Shown: positions 52,461 to 60,871 of the stretch, piece after piece
Layout: every line of letters starts with the position of its first letter
How positions within the stretch are numbered: the stretch's first letter is position 1
Assembly: GCF_016839145.1 (NCBI RefSeq)
Contig: NZ_CP069303.1
Coordinates: forward strand, 3,897,001-3,961,000
Source of the DNA: Shinella sp. PSBB067
Lineage (GTDB): Bacteria; Pseudomonadota; Alphaproteobacteria; Rhizobiales; Rhizobiaceae
Length of the DNA: 64,000 bases
Reading direction: 5' to 3'
Notes under the pieces: generated by a model
Databases searched by the model: none
What the model was told of the DNA's origin: nothing
The model's input: the letters and a program-made list of their open reading frames with translations, nothing else
Position numbers and translations under genes: made by a program

Positions 52461-53327
52461 ATGCCCGCCGCGCGCGAAGACATCCGGGATTTCCTGCGCC
52501 GCGAACCGGCGGTCATCCTGGTCGAGGTGACGGGAGCCGCGGGCTCCACGCCGCGCGACACCGATGCCTGGATGCTCGTCTCCGAGCGGTCCATCTTCGC
52601 GACGATCGGCGGCGGGCAGCTCGAATACATGGCCACCGACCAGGCGCGGCGGGCGCTGCGCTCCGGCCTTGCCGCCGAGCCGATGAACGTGCCGCTCGGC
52701 CCGGAGATCGGCCAGTGCTGCGGCGGCCGGGTCGGCATTGCCTTCACCGCTGTCGGGCCTTCGCTGGCAGGCGACCTCGTCGCCCGCAGCGAGCGGGAAA
52801 TGGCGGCGCGCCCGCATGTCTATGTCTTCGGCGCCGGCCATGTCGGCGATGCGCTCGCCATGGCGCTCTCGCTCGCGCCGCTGCGCGTCATCCTCGTGGA
52901 TACGCGCGAGGACGAGCTGATGGCCTCCACGGTGCCGCGCATCGAGACGTGCCTCACCCCCATGCCCGAGGCCGTGGTGCGCGATGCGCCCGCCGGCAGC
53001 AGCTTCGTGATCCTCACCCACGACCACGCGCTCGATTTCCTCATCGCCGCCGAGGCGCTGAGGCGCACGGATGCCGCCTATGTCGGCATGATCGGCTCGA
53101 AGACGAAGCGCGCCACCTTCCGCAACTGGCTGTCGCGCGAAAGCGGCTCGCCCGGCCTCTTCGAAAAACTCATCTGCCCCATCGGCGGCACCGCCCTCAA
53201 AGACAAGCGCCCCGCCGTCATCGCCACCCTCGCCGCCGCCGAGATCACGACGGCGGCGCTGTCATGGACGGCGGCGGACGGGAGAGCGGCGCTGGTCAGT
53301 CTTCCGGAAGGTCGTGCCAGGGGTTGA
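52461..53327 (+). CDS. xdhC: Xanthine dehydrogenase accessory protein XdhC
   Basis: This 288-residue chaperone binds and sulfurates the molybdenum cofactor before insertion into XdhB. It has the conserved VEVTGAAGSTPRDTDAWM, the Cys pair GQCCGGRVG and the C-terminal Rossmann-like half (VFGAGHVGDALAMAL, YVGMIGSKTKRATF). It is the last gene of the operon. Its final 32 nt overlap the convergent vapC-type toxin gene, so the C-terminal residues (ALVSLPEGRARG) are encoded opposite the toxin end. Confidence 0.94.
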   Translation: MPAAREDIRDFLRREPAVILVEVTGAAGSTPRDTDAWMLVSERSIFATIGGGQLEYMATDQARRALRSGLAAEPMNVPLGPEIGQCCGGRVGIAFTAVGPSLAGDLVARSEREMAARPHVYVFGAGHVGDALAMALSLAPLRVILVDTREDELMASTVPRIETCLTPMPEAVVRDAPAGSSFVILTHDHALDFLIAAEALRRTDAAYVGMIGSKTKRATFRNWLSRESGSPGLFEKLICPIGGTALKDKRPAVIATLAAAEITTAALSWTAADGRAALVSLPEGRARG

Positions 53328-53724
53328 GGCAGGCGACGCCGAGCGGCGTGAAATCGCCGACATTGCGCGTCACGAGAACGAGGCGACGGGCAAGGGCGGT
53401 CGCCGCGATCATCGCATCGGCCGTCGGTCTCTTTTCCGCGGTCGGCAGCCGGCCGGCCAAAGTCGCAGCTTCCGTGTCGAACGGCAGGATGCGGTCTTCG
53501 AAGGCGGGCAATACTTTTGCCGTCAGCCAGCGGGACAGATCGTCCGCGAAAGCCGGATTGCGCGTGCGTTCGCGCTCGATCCCGAATTCGATCTCCATGA
53601 GCGTAATCGTCGAGAGATAGGCGGCGCCCACGTCGAAGGCCTGGAGGAATGTCCGGAATTCGGCGGTCTGGCGCTCGGGCCTGCGCGAGGCAGAGACGAC
53701 ATTCGTGTCCAGCAGGAACGCCAT
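53296..53724 (-). CDS. PIN-domain toxin (VapC/FitB type)
   Basis: This 142-residue PIN ribonuclease has the acidic active-site residues in LLDTNVVS, the Glu of MEIEFGIER, Asp in TADAMIAATAL and TRNVGDF. It is probably an RNase toxin like VapC or FitB. ATG 53724 overlaps the antitoxin stop as TGATG, the coupling normal for such pairs. The 3' end overlaps xdhC on the other strand. Codon and base use look like the neighbours. Confidence 0.9.
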   Translation of the reverse strand: MAFLLDTNVVSASRRPERQTAEFRTFLQAFDVGAAYLSTITLMEIEFGIERERTRNPAFADDLSRWLTAKVLPAFEDRILPFDTEAATLAGRLPTAEKRPTADAMIAATALARRLVLVTRNVGDFTPLGVACLNPWHDLPED

Positions 53725-53978
53725 CAGAGTTCGATATCCCGCCCCGCGAAAGTCGTCCGGGCGGGATCGAAGTCCTCGTCGAATGCCGATGTTTCGTCGC
53801 TGAGCGCTTCATAGAGGCTTTTCGGCTTGCGCCAATTCTCCTCGAATGCGGAATAGCGCACCAGCACATAGCTCGCCTCGCCATGTTCCGTGATGACGAG
53901 AGGGTGTTCGCTTGCCGCCTTCTTCGCCTTGCTCGGATTCTGGTTGAAGGCGGCACTGGTCATGTAGGTGAAACGCAT
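53724..53978 (-). CDS. Phd/YefM-type antitoxin
   Basis: This 84-residue small protein has the Phd/YefM DNA-binding N-terminal fold (TSAAFNQNPSKAKKAASEHPLVITEHGEASYVLVRYSAFEE, in segments). An acidic, probably disordered C-terminal tail (ETSAFDEDFDP) would wrap the toxin. GGAGAGG precedes ATG 53978. It should neutralise the downstream PIN toxin and, with it, repress its own promoter through the inverted repeat at 53991-54016. Confidence 0.88.
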   Translation of the reverse strand: MRFTYMTSAAFNQNPSKAKKAASEHPLVITEHGEASYVLVRYSAFEENWRKPKSLYEALSDETSAFDEDFDPARTTFAGRDIEL

Positions 53979-53990
53979 GGCTGCCTCTCC

Positions 53991-54016
53991 TAGTACATTT
54001 TTTTGGAAATATACTA
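53991..54016. promoter_or_regulatory. Inverted repeat operator of the toxin-antitoxin pair
   Basis: TAGTACAT (53991-53998) and ATATACTA (54009-54016) form an 8-bp inverted repeat with one mismatch around an AT-rich spacer, 13 nt before the antitoxin start. It also contains the stop codon of the upstream LysR gene. This is the expected Phd-type autoregulatory site. Confidence 0.6.
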
Positions 54017-54973
54017 TTTTTCGCCGCTGGCTTCAAGCGCCTCGAACGCCGCCGGCTCCTCGTCGAGCAGCCTGCCGATCAGCCGCTGACAGCGCTCCGC
54101 CATGAAATCGATCATCAGGCGGACCTTCGGGTCCTGGAAGCGCTTGTGCGGATAGATCGCGGCGAGCTGCACGGAGGCGGGCGGGCTGTCCTTCAGGATC
54201 TCGACCAGCCGGCCGTCCTTCAGGTGGCTGTTCACCTCGAAGCGCGGCTTGTTGATGATGCCGCGGTCCTCCAGCGCCCATTGGGTGAGCACGTCGCCAT
54301 CGTCGCTGTCATAGGGGCCGGCGACCTCGAACTTGCGCGGGCCTTCGGGCATCACCAGCGTCCAGTAATATTCCTTCGAGCCGGGATAGCGCAGCAGGAG
54401 ACAGTCGTGCCTGTCGGCGATCAGCGCGTCTGCATTCGCGGGCATGCCGCGGCGCGCGAGATAGGCGGGCGAGGCGCAGAGCACGCGCTCGCATTTGAGG
54501 ATGCCGCGCATGCGCAGGTTCGAGTCCTCCAGCACGCCGAGCTTGAAGGCGACGTCCACGCCCTCGGCGAGGATGTCGACATTGTGGTCCGACAGGCGCA
54601 CGCGCACCTCGATGTCGGGATACTTGTCATGGAACGCGGGGATGCCCGAGGCGATGAGACGGCGGCCGATGCCCAGCGGGGCGGTGATGCGCAGCGAGCC
54701 CTTGGGGTTGCGCGACAGGTCCGCGATCGCCGCTTCCGCCTCGTTCACCGCCTCGATGATCTTCACCGCGCCGTCATAGAACACGCGGCCGTGCTCGGTC
54801 GGCGAGAGCTTGCGCGTGGTGCGGTTGAAGAGGCGCACGCCGAGATGGCGCTCCAGCTCCTTGATGCGGTTGCTGGCGACCGCAGGGGTGACGCGCTGGT
54901 CGCGCCCTGCCGCGGAAAGCGTACCGAGTTCGACCACGCGAACGAAGACGCGTACATTATCGAGATAGGACAT
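54014..54973 (-). CDS. LysR-family transcriptional regulator (divergent from puuD)
   Basis: This 319-residue regulator of the CrgA/AaeR-like LysR group has the N-terminal helix-turn-helix (VELGTLSAAGRDQRVTPAVASNRIKELERHLGVRLFNRTTRKL, in segments) and effector domain (GSLRITAPLGIGRRLIASGI). It is divergent from puuD-guaD across 140 nt that hold two inverted repeats, so it probably controls urate oxidation. Start 54973 (MSYLDNVRVF) is standard; the in-frame extension to 55072 runs over the operators. Confidence 0.88.
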   Translation of the reverse strand: MSYLDNVRVFVRVVELGTLSAAGRDQRVTPAVASNRIKELERHLGVRLFNRTTRKLSPTEHGRVFYDGAVKIIEAVNEAEAAIADLSRNPKGSLRITAPLGIGRRLIASGIPAFHDKYPDIEVRVRLSDHNVDILAEGVDVAFKLGVLEDSNLRMRGILKCERVLCASPAYLARRGMPANADALIADRHDCLLLRYPGSKEYYWTLVMPEGPRKFEVAGPYDSDDGDVLTQWALEDRGIINKPRFEVNSHLKDGRLVEILKDSPPASVQLAAIYPHKRFQDPKVRLMIDFMAERCQRLIGRLLDEEPAAFEALEASGEK

Positions 54974-54996
54974 GGCCCTTTCTACCACATCGGCGT

Positions 54997-55072
54997 ATGG
55001 AGCAAAGTAGGCTCCATCTTTTAGTTTTTTTTGAAAGTGTTGGTGATTCACCGGGATTTCCGGGAAAATCAC
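54997..55072. promoter_or_regulatory. LysR-type operators in the puuD divergent region
   Basis: ATGGAGC (54997-55003) and GCTCCAT (55011-55017) are a perfect 7-bp inverted repeat with 7-nt spacer, the size of a LysR recognition site. Farther on, GGTGATTCACC (55042-55052) is an 11-nt palindrome, and its GTGATT pairs with AATCAC (55067-55072). A T8 run lies between (about 55025-55032). Binding of the LysR protein here is inferred. Confidence 0.55.
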
Positions 55073-55113
55073 TTGATGGCAAACAAGCCCATGGAAAATG
55101 GGTGGAGGTCCCT

Positions 55114-56355
55114 ATGTACGAATATGCCATTGCCTGGGATTGGGTCATGTTCGCGGTCCGCTGGCTGCACGTGATCACGGCCATCGCCTGGATCGGCTCG
55201 TCCTTCTATTTCGTCGCCCTCGACCTGGGCCTGAAGAAGCATCCCGACCTGCCGCCGGGCGCCTATGGCGAGGAATGGCAGGTCCATGGCGGCGGCTTCT
55301 ATCATATCCAGAAGTACCTCGTCGCGCCGGCCAAGATGCCCGAGCACCTCGTCTGGTTCAAATGGGAAAGCTACGTCACCTGGCTCTCCGGCTTTGGCAT
55401 GCTCTGTCTCGTCTATTACGCGGGCGCCGACCTCTACCTGATCGACCCGAACGTGCTCGACGTCTCCAAGCCGGTGGCGATCGCCATCTCGCTGGCCTCG
55501 CTCGGCTTCGGCTGGATCCTGTACGACCTGATCTGCAAGTCGCCCTTCGGCAACGACAACACGCGGCTGATGGTGGCGCTCTACTTCATCCTCGTCGTCG
55601 TCGCCTGGGGCTATACGCAGCTCTTTACCGGTAGAGCCGCGTTCCTCCATCTCGGCGCCTTCACGGCGACAATCATGTCGGCGAACGTCTTCTTCATCAT
55701 CATGCCGAACCAGCGCATCGTCGTCGCCGACCTCATCGCCGGCCGCACGCCGGATCCGAAATACGGCAGGATCGCCAAGCAGCGCTCCACGCACAACAAC
55801 TACCTGACGCTGCCTGTGCTGTTCCTCATGCTGTCGAACCACTATCCGCTGGCCTTCGGCACCGAGTTCAACTGGATCATCGCCTCGCTCGTCTTCCTGA
55901 TGGGCGTCACCATCCGCCACTATTTCAACACCCGCCATGCCGATGCCGGCAACCCGACCTGGACCTGGCTCGCCACGGCCCTGCTCTTCGTCGCCATCAT
56001 GTGGCTCTCCACGGTGCCGAAGATCCTGACGGGCGAGACGGCCGACGCGAAGGTCTCGGCGACCGCACAGCCCTTCATGACAGCGGAAGCCTTCCCGAAG
56101 GTGCGCGACACGGTGCTCGGCCGCTGCTCCATGTGCCATGCCAAGGAGCCCGGCTGGGAAGGCCTGATCGCGCCGCCGAAGGGCGTCGTCCTCGAAACGG
56201 ATCACGACATCGCCAACCACGCGCGCGAGATCTATTTGCAGGCCGGCCGCTCGCATGCCATGCCGCCGGCAAACGTCACGCAGGTCTCCGATGAGGAGCG
56301 CAAGCTCTTCGTCGCCTGGTACGAAAGCGCCGTCAGCGGGGAGAAGACCCAGTGA
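55114..56355 (+). CDS. puuD: Membrane-bound urate oxidase with cytochrome c domain
   Basis: This 413-residue protein has about eight transmembrane segments in an N-terminal urate hydroxylase domain (WLHVITAIAWIGSSFYFVALDLGL, WKWESYVTWLSGFGML). A C-terminal cytochrome c domain carries the heme motif CSMCH (338-342) and distal Met in SHAMPPANV. It oxidises urate to 5-hydroxyisourate and passes electrons to the respiratory chain, not directly to O2 as UOX does. ATG 55114 follows GGTGGAGG. It is coupled to guaD by a 4-nt GTGA overlap. Confidence 0.95.
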   Translation: MYEYAIAWDWVMFAVRWLHVITAIAWIGSSFYFVALDLGLKKHPDLPPGAYGEEWQVHGGGFYHIQKYLVAPAKMPEHLVWFKWESYVTWLSGFGMLCLVYYAGADLYLIDPNVLDVSKPVAIAISLASLGFGWILYDLICKSPFGNDNTRLMVALYFILVVVAWGYTQLFTGRAAFLHLGAFTATIMSANVFFIIMPNQRIVVADLIAGRTPDPKYGRIAKQRSTHNNYLTLPVLFLMLSNHYPLAFGTEFNWIIASLVFLMGVTIRHYFNTRHADAGNPTWTWLATALLFVAIMWLSTVPKILTGETADAKVSATAQPFMTAEAFPKVRDTVLGRCSMCHAKEPGWEGLIAPPKGVVLETDHDIANHAREIYLQAGRSHAMPPANVTQVSDEERKLFVAWYESAVSGEKTQ

Positions 56356-57695
56356 GCGATCTCCTGATCCGCGGACGGGTACTGACCTTCGTCGCCGAGC
56401 CGCAGGGCATCGACGACACGGCCGCCTGGCGCTACTTCGAGGACGGTGCCGTCCTCGTGCGTGGCGGCAAGGTTGTGGACACAGGCGATCATGCTGCCGT
56501 CAGCAAGCTCGCCGGCGCGGATGTCGAGGTGGCCGATCACCGGCCGAACCTCGTTCTGCCGGGCCTTATCGATACGCATCTGCACTTCCCGCAGACCCAG
56601 GCCATCGCCTCCTACGGCGCGCAGCTCCTCGAATGGCTGAACACCTATATCTTCGTCGAGGAGCAGAAATTCGCCGATGCCGCCCATGCGGGCGCCGTGG
56701 CGGACCGCTTCTTCGACGAGCTTCTGTCGAACGGCACCACCACCGCCGTTGCCTATTGCTCGGTGCATCTCGAGAGCGTCGACGCCTATTTCTCGGCGGC
56801 CGAGGCGCGCGGCATGCGCATGGTCGGCGGCAAGGTGATGATGGACCGCAACGCGCCCGACGCGCTGCGCGACACGCCGCAGAAGGGCTATGACGAGACG
56901 AAGGCGCTCATCGCGAAATGGCACGGCCGCGGCCGCGCGCATTACGCGATCAGCCCGCGCTTCGCCATTACCTCGACGCCGGAGCAGATGGAGATGAGCC
57001 AGGCGCTCGTCGCGGAAAATCCCACCTGCTACGTCCAGACCCACCTTTCGGAAAACCACGACGAGATCGCCTTCGCGACCTCGCTCTATCCGGAAGCGAA
57101 GGACTATACGGACATCTACGCCCGCTATGGCCTCTTGAACGAGCGCATGCTGCTCGGCCACTGCATCCATCTCAGCGACCGGGAAATCGGCGTGCTCGCC
57201 GAGGCCGGCAGCGTCGGCGTCTTCTGCCCGACGTCGAACCTCTTCCTGGGGTCGGGCCTCTTCGACCGAGATCGTTTCGACAAGGCCGGCGCGCGCTGGT
57301 CGGTGGCGACGGATGTCGGCGCGGGCACCAGCTTCTCCATGCTGGAAACCATGGACGAGGCCTACAAGGTGCTGCACCTTCGCGGCCAGAAGCTGACGCC
57401 GTTCAATTCCTTCTACCGCATGACGCTCGGCAATGCCCGCGCGCTCGGGCTGGAGAAGCATATCGGCTCGCTCCATGCCGGGGCGGATGCGGATATCGTC
57501 GTGCTCGATTCGAGCGCCAAGACGGCGATGGAATACCGCATGCGCACGGCGAAATCGCTGCTGGAGGAACTCTTCATCCTCCAGACCATGGGCGACGACC
57601 GCTGCGTTGCGGAAGTCTATGTCGCCGGCAAGGCGATGAAGGGCAAGGGCGCAAAGGTCTATGCCGCCAGGCAGCGCGAGCCGGAAGTGGTCTGA
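56352..57695 (+). CDS. guaD: Guanine deaminase
   Basis: This 447-residue amidohydrolase deaminates guanine to xanthine, which xdhAB then oxidises. Zn ligands are in DTHLHFPQ (H76, H78), the later HLSENHDE, GHCIHLSD and the Asp of TDVGAGTSFSM. These motifs distinguish guanine deaminase from other ATZ/TRZ-type enzymes. The gene starts with GTG overlapping the puuD stop. A long inverted repeat follows. Confidence 0.95.
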   Translation: MSDLLIRGRVLTFVAEPQGIDDTAAWRYFEDGAVLVRGGKVVDTGDHAAVSKLAGADVEVADHRPNLVLPGLIDTHLHFPQTQAIASYGAQLLEWLNTYIFVEEQKFADAAHAGAVADRFFDELLSNGTTTAVAYCSVHLESVDAYFSAAEARGMRMVGGKVMMDRNAPDALRDTPQKGYDETKALIAKWHGRGRAHYAISPRFAITSTPEQMEMSQALVAENPTCYVQTHLSENHDEIAFATSLYPEAKDYTDIYARYGLLNERMLLGHCIHLSDREIGVLAEAGSVGVFCPTSNLFLGSGLFDRDRFDKAGARWSVATDVGAGTSFSMLETMDEAYKVLHLRGQKLTPFNSFYRMTLGNARALGLEKHIGSLHAGADADIVVLDSSAKTAMEYRMRTAKSLLEELFILQTMGDDRCVAEVYVAGKAMKGKGAKVYAARQREPEVV

Positions 57696-57744
57696 AACTT
57701 CAGTGTGACGTCGCCGGTTCGCCAGTTGGCACCACAGCCGCCAT

Positions 57745-57833
57745 CGTCATCCTCGGGCTTGACCCGAGGATCCATGTCCCACATTCCGCGCCTGCCGTGT
57801 TGGTGGATCCTCGGGTCAAGCCCGAGGATGACG
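57745..57833. repeat. Long perfect inverted repeat (30-nt arms)
   Basis: Positions 57745-57774 and 57804-57833 are exact reverse complements over 30 nt, with a 29-nt spacer. Each arm is itself hairpin-forming (CCTCGGG-CTTGA-CCCGAGG). The sequence type is a familiar intergenic palindrome of Rhizobiales. It lies between the convergent guaD and iclR-type genes and may also terminate both. Confidence 0.85.
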
Positions 57834-57878
57834 GAGGAGAGGTTATGCCGGCTCCCCGTTCTTGGGGGATGAGAGACG

Positions 57879-58700
57879 TCACCCGAGCCGTCCCCCCATC
57901 GCCCGCGTCACGCCCTCCGCCGCCGCGCGCACCACCGGGCCGAAGGCATCCACCTTGCTGTCGGGAAGCCGCACCGCCGGGCCGGACACCGAGATGCCGG
58001 CAACCGCCTCGCCATATTCGTCGAAGATCGGCGCCGCCACGCAGCGCATGCCGAGCGTGTGCTCCTCGTCGTCGATCGACCAGCCGCGGGCGCGGATCCT
58101 GCCGATGTCCTCCAGCAGCGTCGGGATCGTGTCGCGGGTCTTGTCGGTGAAATGCTGCAGCGTGCGGCCGGTAAGCAGCGCCTCGATCCGGGCGTCGGGC
58201 CAGGTCGAGAGGATCGCCTTGCCGATGCCGGAGGCATGGATCGGCCCGCGCCGGCCGGGGCGGAAGAAGGCGCGCATCGGCGCATGGCTTTCCACCTGCG
58301 AGATGAAGACGACGTCGCCGTCGTCCTCGATGGCGATATTGGCGGTCTCGCCGCATCCCTCCATCAATTGCTTGAGGAACGGCCGGCTGATCGTGCCGAG
58401 CTTGCGGAAGCGCAGATAGGCGGTGCCGATTTCGAAGGCCTTGACGCCGATCGTCCAGGCACCGGTCTCTCCGTCATGCGTCACCATGCCGTGCTGGGCG
58501 AGTGAGGTGAGCAGCCGGTGCACGGTGGAGGGCGCCATGCCGGACGCGTCCGCAAGGTCCGTCAGCGCCGCGCCGTCGGCCGCCGCCACCAGGTCGAGCA
58601 GCTTCAGGCTCCGGTCGAGTACCTGCACCGAGGAGGGCGCCGCGTTTTCCGCCGGTTTGCGCCCCGGTCGCCCGCGCGTCTTTTCCTGATGCTCCGCCAT
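57879..58700 (-). CDS. IclR-family transcriptional regulator
   Basis: This 273-residue regulator has an Arg/Lys-rich N-terminus (TRGRPGRKP), an IclR winged helix (VQVLDRSLKLLDLVAAADGAALTDLADASGMAPSTVHRLLTSL, in segments) and the IclR effector domain (SGIGKAILSTWPDARIEALL, GWSIDDEEHTLGMRCVAAPIFDEYGEAVAGISVSGP). IclR relatives such as AllR and BhcR sense glyoxylate. It is divergent from gcl, where a near-consensus IclR box occurs, so it is the probable glyoxylate-responsive regulator of the gcl operon. Confidence 0.92.
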   Translation of the reverse strand: MAEHQEKTRGRPGRKPAENAAPSSVQVLDRSLKLLDLVAAADGAALTDLADASGMAPSTVHRLLTSLAQHGMVTHDGETGAWTIGVKAFEIGTAYLRFRKLGTISRPFLKQLMEGCGETANIAIEDDGDVVFISQVESHAPMRAFFRPGRRGPIHASGIGKAILSTWPDARIEALLTGRTLQHFTDKTRDTIPTLLEDIGRIRARGWSIDDEEHTLGMRCVAAPIFDEYGEAVAGISVSGPAVRLPDSKVDAFGPVVRAAAEGVTRAMGGRLG

Positions 58701-58731
58701 GCTCCGATTCCCGATCCCTCTGTCGCGGTAA

Positions 58732-58847
58732 CCCCCTCATCCGCCTGCCGGCACCTTCTCCCCGAGGGGAGAAGGAGAAAGAGGGGATGCCGCCATTTTC
58801 CTTCTCCCCCTCGGGGAGAAGGTGGCCCGAAGGGTCGGATGAGGGGG
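58732..58847. repeat. Composite palindromic intergenic element
   Basis: Nested inverted repeats are present. The outer arms are CCCCCTCATCCG (58732-58743) and CGGATGAGGGGG (58836-58847). The inner arms CACCTTCTCCCC (58752-58763) and GGGGAGAAGGTG (58813-58824) enclose further GGGGAGAAGG/CCTTCTCCCC copies. It is about 116 nt, non-coding, and of a REP/MITE-like type common in rhizobial genomes. It sits in the divergent iclR-gcl gap. Confidence 0.85.
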
Positions 58848-58936
58848 CTCGTACGCCCGTATCTCCATCCGCTTCATGCCATAGCCCGATTGCGCCGATT
58901 GTTCCAGTTTCGTTGAAAATGTTTATTTCCGCATGA

Positions 58937-58951
58937 TGGGATTGATTTCCA
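58937..58951. promoter_or_regulatory. IclR-type operator before gcl
   Basis: TGGGATTGATTTCCA matches the E. coli IclR consensus TGGAAATNATTTCCA at 12 of 14 defined positions. A further ATTTCC half-site is at 58925-58930. TATGAT (58955-58960) just downstream could be the -10, placing the box where a repressor would block transcription. Gcl starts at 59014 after GGAGGAAAA. Confidence 0.65.
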
Positions 58952-59013
58952 TTTTATGATTGCGCTGAAGCGCGGATGCGCTACCTTCCCTCTCAAGAGA
59001 CGGAGGAAAACCC

Positions 59014-60801
59014 ATGGCTAAAATGCGTGCTGTCGACGCGGCGGTACTGGTTCTGGAGAAGGAAGGCGTCGATTGCGCCTTCGGCGTCCCGGGCGCTGCG
59101 ATCAATCCCTTCTATTCGGCGCTGAAGGCGCGCGGCTCGGTCCGCCATATCCTCGCCCGCCATGTCGAGGGCGCCAGCCACATGGCCGAGGGCTATACCC
59201 GTGCCCGCGCCGGCAATATCGGCCTTTGCATCGGTACGTCCGGCCCTGCCGGCACCGACATGATCACCGGCCTCTATTCGGCCTCCGCCGATTCGATCCC
59301 GATCCTCTGCATCACTGGCCAGGCGCCGCGCGCCCGCCTCGACAAGGAGGACTTCCAGGCGGTCGACATCGCCAAGATCGCCGCGCCCGTCACCAAATGG
59401 GCCGTCACGGTCATGGAGCCGGGCCTCGTGCCTTACGTCTTCCAGAAGGCGTTCCACACGATGCGTTCCGGCCGTCCCGGCCCTGTTCTCATCGACCTGC
59501 CAATCGACGTCCAGCTCGCCGAGATCGAGTTCGATATCGACGCCTACGAGCCGCTGACGCCCTACAAGCCGGCCGCCACCCGCGCCCAGGCCGAGAAGGC
59601 GCTCACCATGCTCAACGAGGCCGAGCGCCCGCTGCTCGTCGCCGGCGGCGGCATCATCAATGCGGATGCCTCGGACCTTCTGGTCGAGCTTGCGGAAATC
59701 ACCGGCGTTCCCGTCATCCCGACGCTGATGGGCTGGGGCGTCATCCCGGACGATCACCCGCTGATGGCCGGCATGTGCGGCCTCCAGACCTCGCACCGCT
59801 ACGGCAATGCCACGCTGCTCGCCTCGGACTTCGTCTTCGGCATCGGCAACCGCTGGGCGAACCGCCACACCGGCAACATCCCGACCTATACGGAAGGCCG
59901 CAAGTTCATCCACGTCGACATCGAGCCGACCCAGATCGGCCGCGTCTTCACGCCGGACTTCGGCATCGTCTCCGACGCGGGCGCTGCCCTTCAGGTCTTC
60001 GTCGAGGTCGCCACGGAATGGAAGGCGGCGGGCAAGTTGCGCGACTGGACCGGCTGGGCCGGTGAATGCCGCGAGCGCAAGCGCACCATGCTGCGCAAGA
60101 CCCATTTCGACCAGATGCCGCTGAAGCCCCAGCGCGTCTACGAGGAGATGAACAAGGCCTTCGACCGCGACACCTGCTACGTCTCGACCATCGGCCTCAG
60201 CCAGATCGCCGGCGCGCAGTTCCTGCATGTCTACAAGCCGCGCAACTGGATCAATTGCGGCCAGGCCGGCCCGCTCGGCTGGACGCTGCCGGCAGCGCTC
60301 GGCGTGCGCGCCGCCGATCCGGACCGTCCGATCGTCGCGCTGTCGGGTGACTACGACTTCCAGTTCCTCATCGAGGAGCTTGCGGTCGGCGCCCAGCACA
60401 AGCTGCCCTATCTGCATGTCGTCGTGAACAATTCCTATCTCGGCCTCATCCGCCAGGCCCAGCGCGGCTTCAACATGGACTTCGAGGTCTCGCTCGCCTT
60501 CGACAACATCAACGCGAATGCCGACTCGGAAGCCGGCTACGGCGTCGATCATGTCGCGGTCGCCGAAGGCCTCGGCTGCAAGGCGATCCGCGTGCGCAGC
60601 GCCAACGAGTTCCAGGAAGCCTTCAACACGGCGCAGAAGCTGATGAAGGAGCACCAGGTTCCCGTCGTCATCGAGTTCATCCTCGAACGCGTCACGAACA
60701 TCGCCATGGGCGCCGACATCAACGCTGTCGTCGAGTTCGAGGAACTGGCAGAACGCGGCGAGGATGCGCCGACGGCAACGCTGGCCGCGCTGCTGGATTG
60801 A
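59014..60801 (+). CDS. gcl: Glyoxylate carboligase
   Basis: This 595-residue thiamine-diphosphate enzyme condenses two glyoxylates to tartronate semialdehyde plus CO2. The normally conserved catalytic Glu of this superfamily is Val here (V51 in [13 protein letters not shown]), a hallmark of true glyoxylate carboligase. The ThDP/Mg motif [37 protein letters not shown] is seen near 445-480 (in two parts). It heads the gcl-hyi-glxR-ttuD operon and uses glyoxylate from ureide breakdown. Confidence 0.97.
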   Translation: MAKMRAVDAAVLVLEKEGVDCAFGVPGAAINPFYSALKARGSVRHILARHVEGASHMAEGYTRARAGNIGLCIGTSGPAGTDMITGLYSASADSIPILCITGQAPRARLDKEDFQAVDIAKIAAPVTKWAVTVMEPGLVPYVFQKAFHTMRSGRPGPVLIDLPIDVQLAEIEFDIDAYEPLTPYKPAATRAQAEKALTMLNEAERPLLVAGGGIINADASDLLVELAEITGVPVIPTLMGWGVIPDDHPLMAGMCGLQTSHRYGNATLLASDFVFGIGNRWANRHTGNIPTYTEGRKFIHVDIEPTQIGRVFTPDFGIVSDAGAALQVFVEVATEWKAAGKLRDWTGWAGECRERKRTMLRKTHFDQMPLKPQRVYEEMNKAFDRDTCYVSTIGLSQIAGAQFLHVYKPRNWINCGQAGPLGWTLPAALGVRAADPDRPIVALSGDYDFQFLIEELAVGAQHKLPYLHVVVNNSYLGLIRQAQRGFNMDFEVSLAFDNINANADSEAGYGVDHVAVAEGLGCKAIRVRSANEFQEAFNTAQKLMKEHQVPVVIEFILERVTNIAMGADINAVVEFEELAERGEDAPTATLAALLD

Positions 60802-60871
60802 GGGCAAGCAATTCCAGGAAAAGTGTGAAGCGGTTTTCCGTTCGGAATTGCGCTTCAAGAAGGAGAGAACC

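Noticed and set aside
50030..52747. A 905-codon minus-strand frame opposite xdhB and xdhC
   Set aside because: Shadow of xdhB; low-complexity composition and no ribosome site or family resemblance.
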